Assembly (NCBI GenBank): GCA_025462985.1
Contig: JAOAPP010000278.1
Coordinates: 1-9,716 of the forward strand
Direction of reading: 5' to 3'
From: Bryobacterales bacterium
GTDB taxonomy: Bacteria; Acidobacteriota; Terriglobia; Bryobacterales; Bryobacteraceae
Length of the DNA: 9,716 nucleotides
Below the pieces are notes generated by a model. The model did not search any database. It was not told where the DNA came from and was given only the letters and a program-made list of their open reading frames with translations. The position numbers were made by a program, and so were the translations under genes. Shown here one piece after another: positions 7,306 through 9,716 of the stretch. Numbering within the stretch: the stretch's first letter is position 1; each line of letters opens with the position of its first letter.

Positions 7306-7983
7306 TTGAACTTCCGCTTTCCAGTCTTCCTGGACCTTACCGGTAAGAATTGTTTGGTCACCGGTGCAGGCTATGAAGTTCCATCAAAAGTGCAGGCTCT
7401 TGTTGACGCCTCCGCATACGTCACCTACGTCAACCCGGCAGCCGACCCCCGGATTGAAACCCTCGCGGCCTCCGGGCTCATCGAATGGCAGCAGCGCGAG
7501 TTCCAACCGGACGACCTGCGCGATCGATTCCTAGTCATCACCGATCACGAGGACAACTCCGAAATCTTTCGTCTGGCCGAGGAGCAGCGCGTGCTCTGCA
7601 ATTCCGTTGACGACCCCGCGCACTGCCGCTTCAGTTTCGGGTCCATTCACCGGCAGGGGGACCTCACGATCGCCATTTCCACCAACGGATGGGCGCCTGC
7701 AGTAGCGGTTCGTTTGAAAGAATGGCTGCAGCATGAAGTCGGGCCGGAGTACGCTACCTTTCTTGCGCTCCTGAAAGAGTTTCGTCCGGAGATTACGTCG
7801 CGAATAGCCGATTTTGAAACTCGCCGCGCGCTCTGGTATCGAATCGTCGACTCGGACGTGCTGAAAATACTTCGCGCTGGCCGGAACGAGGAGGCACAAG
7901 CGGCAATTCGTCAGATGCTGGAGGAAGCGGCGGTCAGCAGCACTTCGCGTTCTGATACTTCGTCCGGAGCCGACAATCGCTAA
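7306..7983 (+). CDS. Precorrin-2 dehydrogenase / sirohydrochlorin ferrochelatase-like protein (sirohaem branch)
   Basis: A 225-residue protein of the Met8p/CysG N-terminal family, which oxidises precorrin-2 with NAD+ to sirohydrochlorin and, in bifunctional members, inserts iron to give sirohaem. It opens with the family's FPVFLDLTGKNCLVTGAG. The Rossmann loop is GAGYEVPSK (20-28), against the common GGGxVAxRK. SVDDPAHCRF (100-109) contains the position of E. coli CysG Asp104 (D102), and AISTNGWAP (123-131) occupies the Ser128 loop, with NGWAP in place of GGxSP. No methyltransferase domain is fused. The start appears to be TTG 7306: the frame is open back to 7228 but holds no ATG or GTG, and the Shine-Dalgarno is weak. 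It diverges from polA with 5 bp between start codons, and its last 50 bp are antisense to the small ybdD-like gene. Whether it still chelates iron cannot be told from sequence. Confidence 0.88.
   Translation: MNFRFPVFLDLTGKNCLVTGAGYEVPSKVQALVDASAYVTYVNPAADPRIETLAASGLIEWQQREFQPDDLRDRFLVITDHEDNSEIFRLAEEQRVLCNSVDDPAHCRFSFGSIHRQGDLTIAISTNGWAPAVAVRLKEWLQHEVGPEYATFLALLKEFRPEITSRIADFETRRALWYRIVDSDVLKILRAGRNEEAQAAIRQMLEEAAVSSTSRSDTSSGADNR
7336..7366. repeat. Pair of ACCGGT-centred palindromes upstream of polA
   Basis: CTTACCGGTAAG (7336-7347) is a perfect 12-bp palindrome and CACCGGTG (7359-7366) a perfect 8-bp palindrome. They share the core ACCGGT and their centres are 21 bp apart, two helical turns. 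They lie 36-66 bp upstream of the polA ATG and inside the start of the divergent gene, where a polA promoter or operator would have to be. Both may be chance, since Thr-Gly codons (ACC GGT) produce the core. Confidence 0.3.
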
Positions 7984-8110
7984 ACGCTCGCCACTCCGAA
8001 GCCGAATGCGTCCGCCCTGTCGCTTTCAGATGCCGCGCGTAAGCATTCTCATCTGATAATTCGCGAAGCAGCGCAACGACCATCCCCAGGAGCCGCCGCA
8101 ACATCCTCAT
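7934..8110 (-). CDS. ybdD: YbdD/YjiX family small protein, CstA partner
   Basis: A 58-codon gene read from the minus strand: it begins [18 protein letters not shown], continues through [20 protein letters not shown] and ends [11 protein letters not shown] before TGA (7936-7934). The Tyr-x-x-His segment, the Ser-x-x-Glu-(W/F) segment and above all the KY...KCC end match the short proteins encoded directly after CstA-family transporters (E. coli YbdD after CstA, YjiX after YjiY/BtsT; Pfam Sel_put). Its ATG overlaps the cstA TGA as ATGA (8110-8107), the classic coupled arrangement, with GAGAG just upstream; ATG 8104 (Met3) is an alternative start. The family is thought to assist the transporter, by an unclear mechanism. 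The last 50 bp are antisense to the end of the sirohaem gene. Codon choice is GC-rich like the neighbours. Confidence 0.88.
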   Translation of the reverse strand: MRMLRRLLGMVVALLRELSDENAYARHLKATGRTHSASEWRAFSDCRLRTKYQNAKCC

Positions 8111-9716
8111 ACGCTCTCGGTCTCCAACTCACTCGGAACAAACGGAGCCTCGGAGGTCTTTGTTGGTCTCGCCCCTGAGAGCAGCCCGAACCACACTCGG
8201 ACCGAATCCAGAAGGATGATCGCTACAAGTGCAAGAAAGATACCGCAAACCACAGCGTCCAACCGCTCATTGAAGATTACGCCGCGCGTCTCGGCGAGTT
8301 TCGCCGCCGCAACTTTGCCGGTTGCGATTGCATTTTCGAGCACCGCCGCGTGTGAAAGAAACCCGATGCGCGGTTCAGGTGAGAAAATCTTCTCGAATCC
8401 CGCCGTAAACGTCACTGTTACCAGCCAAACCAGTGGCGCTGCCGTGATCCACATGTATTTCATGCAGTGCATCTTCACCAGCACCGTCGTACCCACGCAC
8501 AGCGCGATCGCACTCAGCAGCTGGTTCGAAATGCCGAACAGCGGCCAGAGTGAGTTGATTCCGCCCAGCGGATCGATAACACCCTGGTACAGAAAATATC
8601 CCCAGGCCAGTACCACAGCCGCGCTCGCCGCTATCACGCCCGGCATCCATCCCGTGCGCCCCAACGGCTTATAAACATGCCCTAGCAGGTCCTGCAGCAT
8701 GAACCGGCCCACGCGCGTTCCTGCGTCGATAATCGTCAAAATGAACAGCGCTTCGAACATGATGGCGAAGTGATACCAGAAGCTCAGAAAAGCGCTATTA
8801 CCGAGGACGTTGCTGAAAATGTGAGCCATTCCCAAAGCCAGTGAAGGAGCGCCGCCGGTTCGCCCGAAGAGATTCTTCTCGCCCACGTCCCGCGCCAGTT
8901 GTGCCATGGTATCGACCGTGACCGGAAATCCCCAGTGCGAGATTGTGGTCGTTGCCGTGGCAGCAGTTGCGCCTACGACGCCTGCCGGCGAATTCACCGC
9001 GAAAAACACGCCCGGAGCCAGCGCCGCCGCTGCAACCATTGCCATAATTGCGACGAATCCCTCCAGCAGCATCGCGCCGTACCCCACTGGCCACGCATGC
9101 CACTCTCGCGCAATCATCTTCGGCGTAGTTCCGGACGAGATCAGCGCGTGAAAACCCGAGATAGCTCCGCAGGCAATGGTGATGAAGCAGAAGGGAAACA
9201 CTTTGCCGGCGAAAATGGGTCCTGTACCATCCACGAAGCGCGTCAATGGAGGCAGTTGCAACTGCGGATGCGTGAAGAAGATCCCGATCGCCAGGAGGAA
9301 TATCACGCCCAGCTTCACGAACGTGCTCAGGTAATCACGCGGCGCCAGCAAAAGCCACACCGGGAGCACGCTCGCCAGAAATCCGTAGATCACCAGCGCA
9401 ACGACCAGCGCCACTCCGCCCCATGTGAACAGCGGGGCCCAACTGGTCGAGGCCGCCACAACTTTCCCGCCGAAGATGCTGAGCATCACGAGCACGAAAC
9501 CTAATCCTGAGCACTCCAGCACCTTTCCCGGCCGCAGAAAGCGCAGATACAGGCCCATAACGAATGCAATCGGGATCGTCATCGCAATCGTGAACGTGCC
9601 CCACGGACTGCCCTTTAGGGCATTCACGACAACCAGGCCGACGACCGCGAGCAGCACAATCATGATCAGCAGCACCGTGACTAGCGAAACCAACCCGCCA
9701 ACCTTGCCGATCTCTT
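8107..9716 (-). CDS. cstA: CstA carbon starvation protein / peptide or pyruvate transporter (5' end outside window)
   Basis: A very hydrophobic multi-helix membrane protein. The frame stays open to the right edge, reading [11 protein letters not shown] before the TTG at 9693. That codon falls inside the conserved CstA 'EIGxVGG' region, so the true start is outside. Comparison with full-length CstA (about 600-700 residues) suggests 100 or more N-terminal residues are missing. Family landmarks include [14 protein letters not shown] (starting 24 codons after 9693), [20 protein letters not shown] (codons 179-198 from 9693), and [16 protein letters not shown] in the C-terminal CstA domain. CstA proteins import peptides and, in E. 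coli, CstA and BtsT are pyruvate carriers energised by ion gradients, usually induced at carbon limitation. The stop overlaps the ybdD start, preserving the known transporter-small protein pair. No regulatory site is visible because the promoter lies outside. Confidence 0.95.
   Translation of the reverse strand, partial: EIGKVGGLVSLVTVLLIMIVLLAVVGLVVVNALKGSPWGTFTIAMTIPIAFVMGLYLRFLRPGKVLECSGLGFVLVMLSIFGGKVVAASTSWAPLFTWGGVALVVALVIYGFLASVLPVWLLLAPRDYLSTFVKLGVIFLLAIGIFFTHPQLQLPPLTRFVDGTGPIFAGKVFPFCFITIACGAISGFHALISSGTTPKMIAREWHAWPVGYGAMLLEGFVAIMAMVAAAALAPGVFFAVNSPAGVVGATAATATTTISHWGFPVTVDTMAQLARDVGEKNLFGRTGGAPSLALGMAHIFSNVLGNSAFLSFWYHFAIMFEALFILTIIDAGTRVGRFMLQDLLGHVYKPLGRTGWMPGVIAASAAVVLAWGYFLYQGVIDPLGGINSLWPLFGISNQLLSAIALCVGTTVLVKMHCMKYMWITAAPLVWLVTVTFTAGFEKIFSPEPRIGFLSHAAVLENAIATGKVAAAKLAETRGVIFNERLDAVVCGIFLALVAIILLDSVRVWFGLLSGARPTKTSEAPFVPSELETESV

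Noticed and set aside
7934..7936. TGA of the ybdD-like gene as a possible selenocysteine codon, given the Pfam name Sel_put
   Set aside because: The protein already ends in the family's Cys-Cys just before this TGA, and read-through gives an unrelated Pro-rich sequence. An ordinary stop is the simpler reading.
8899..9504. 201-codon plus-strand frame opposite cstA
   Set aside because: Translation is a low-complexity Arg/His/Gln-rich string typical of the antisense of hydrophobic GC-rich coding sequence; cstA is certain here.
9691..9693. TTG at 9693 as the cstA start
   Set aside because: The frame continues to the window edge through conserved CstA residues (EIGKVGG), so this codon is internal and the gene is truncated by the window, not naturally short.

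Overview
The window is almost solid coding sequence from a GC-rich bacterial chromosome. The gaps between genes are only 5-8 bp, and the rest either overlap or abut. Gene content (exported M16 peptidase, exported cyclophilin, DNA polymerase I, a sirohaem-branch enzyme, CstA) is housekeeping in character. No insertion sequence, phage, CRISPR, rRNA or tRNA signal was seen. The style of the proteins (a Pol I beginning LFLIDTFGFIFRAYHA, export signals of the 'LMAQ' kind) reminds me of Acidobacteriota of the Solibacter/Bryobacter sort. That is an impression from recalled sequences, not a demonstrated assignment.

Layout from left to right. (1) Bases 1-140 carry the last ~45 codons of a plus-strand protein entering from the left; its tail overlaps the start of an MFS transporter (55-1323, plus). 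(2) The MFS gene converges, with a 6-bp gap, on a minus-strand operon that reads right to left: polA (7300-4712), an exported cyclophilin-type peptidyl-prolyl isomerase (4715-4101) and a two-domain M16 zinc peptidase (4092-1330). polA and the isomerase overlap by 4 nt (GTGA), and the isomerase stop codon forms part of the peptidase's Shine-Dalgarno sequence. (3) Starting 5 bp from the polA ATG and pointing the other way is a precorrin-2 dehydrogenase/sirohaem synthase-like gene (7306-7983, plus) with an apparent TTG start. (4) From the right edge comes a minus-strand cstA-ybdD pair. cstA is cut by the window edge at its 5' end. It is joined by ATGA to a 58-codon gene of the YbdD/YjiX family, whose 3' end runs 50 bp antisense into the sirohaem gene.

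Together the isomerase and the peptidase look like an envelope protein folding and degradation pair co-transcribed behind the replication/repair polymerase. CstA and its small partner form the known peptide/pyruvate uptake module. The most useful observations are the small ybdD gene hidden by the overlap, a DNA polymerase I whose proofreading site has lost three of its four metal-binding carboxylates, and two palindromes 21 bp apart just upstream of polA. I found no convincing new multi-gene system.
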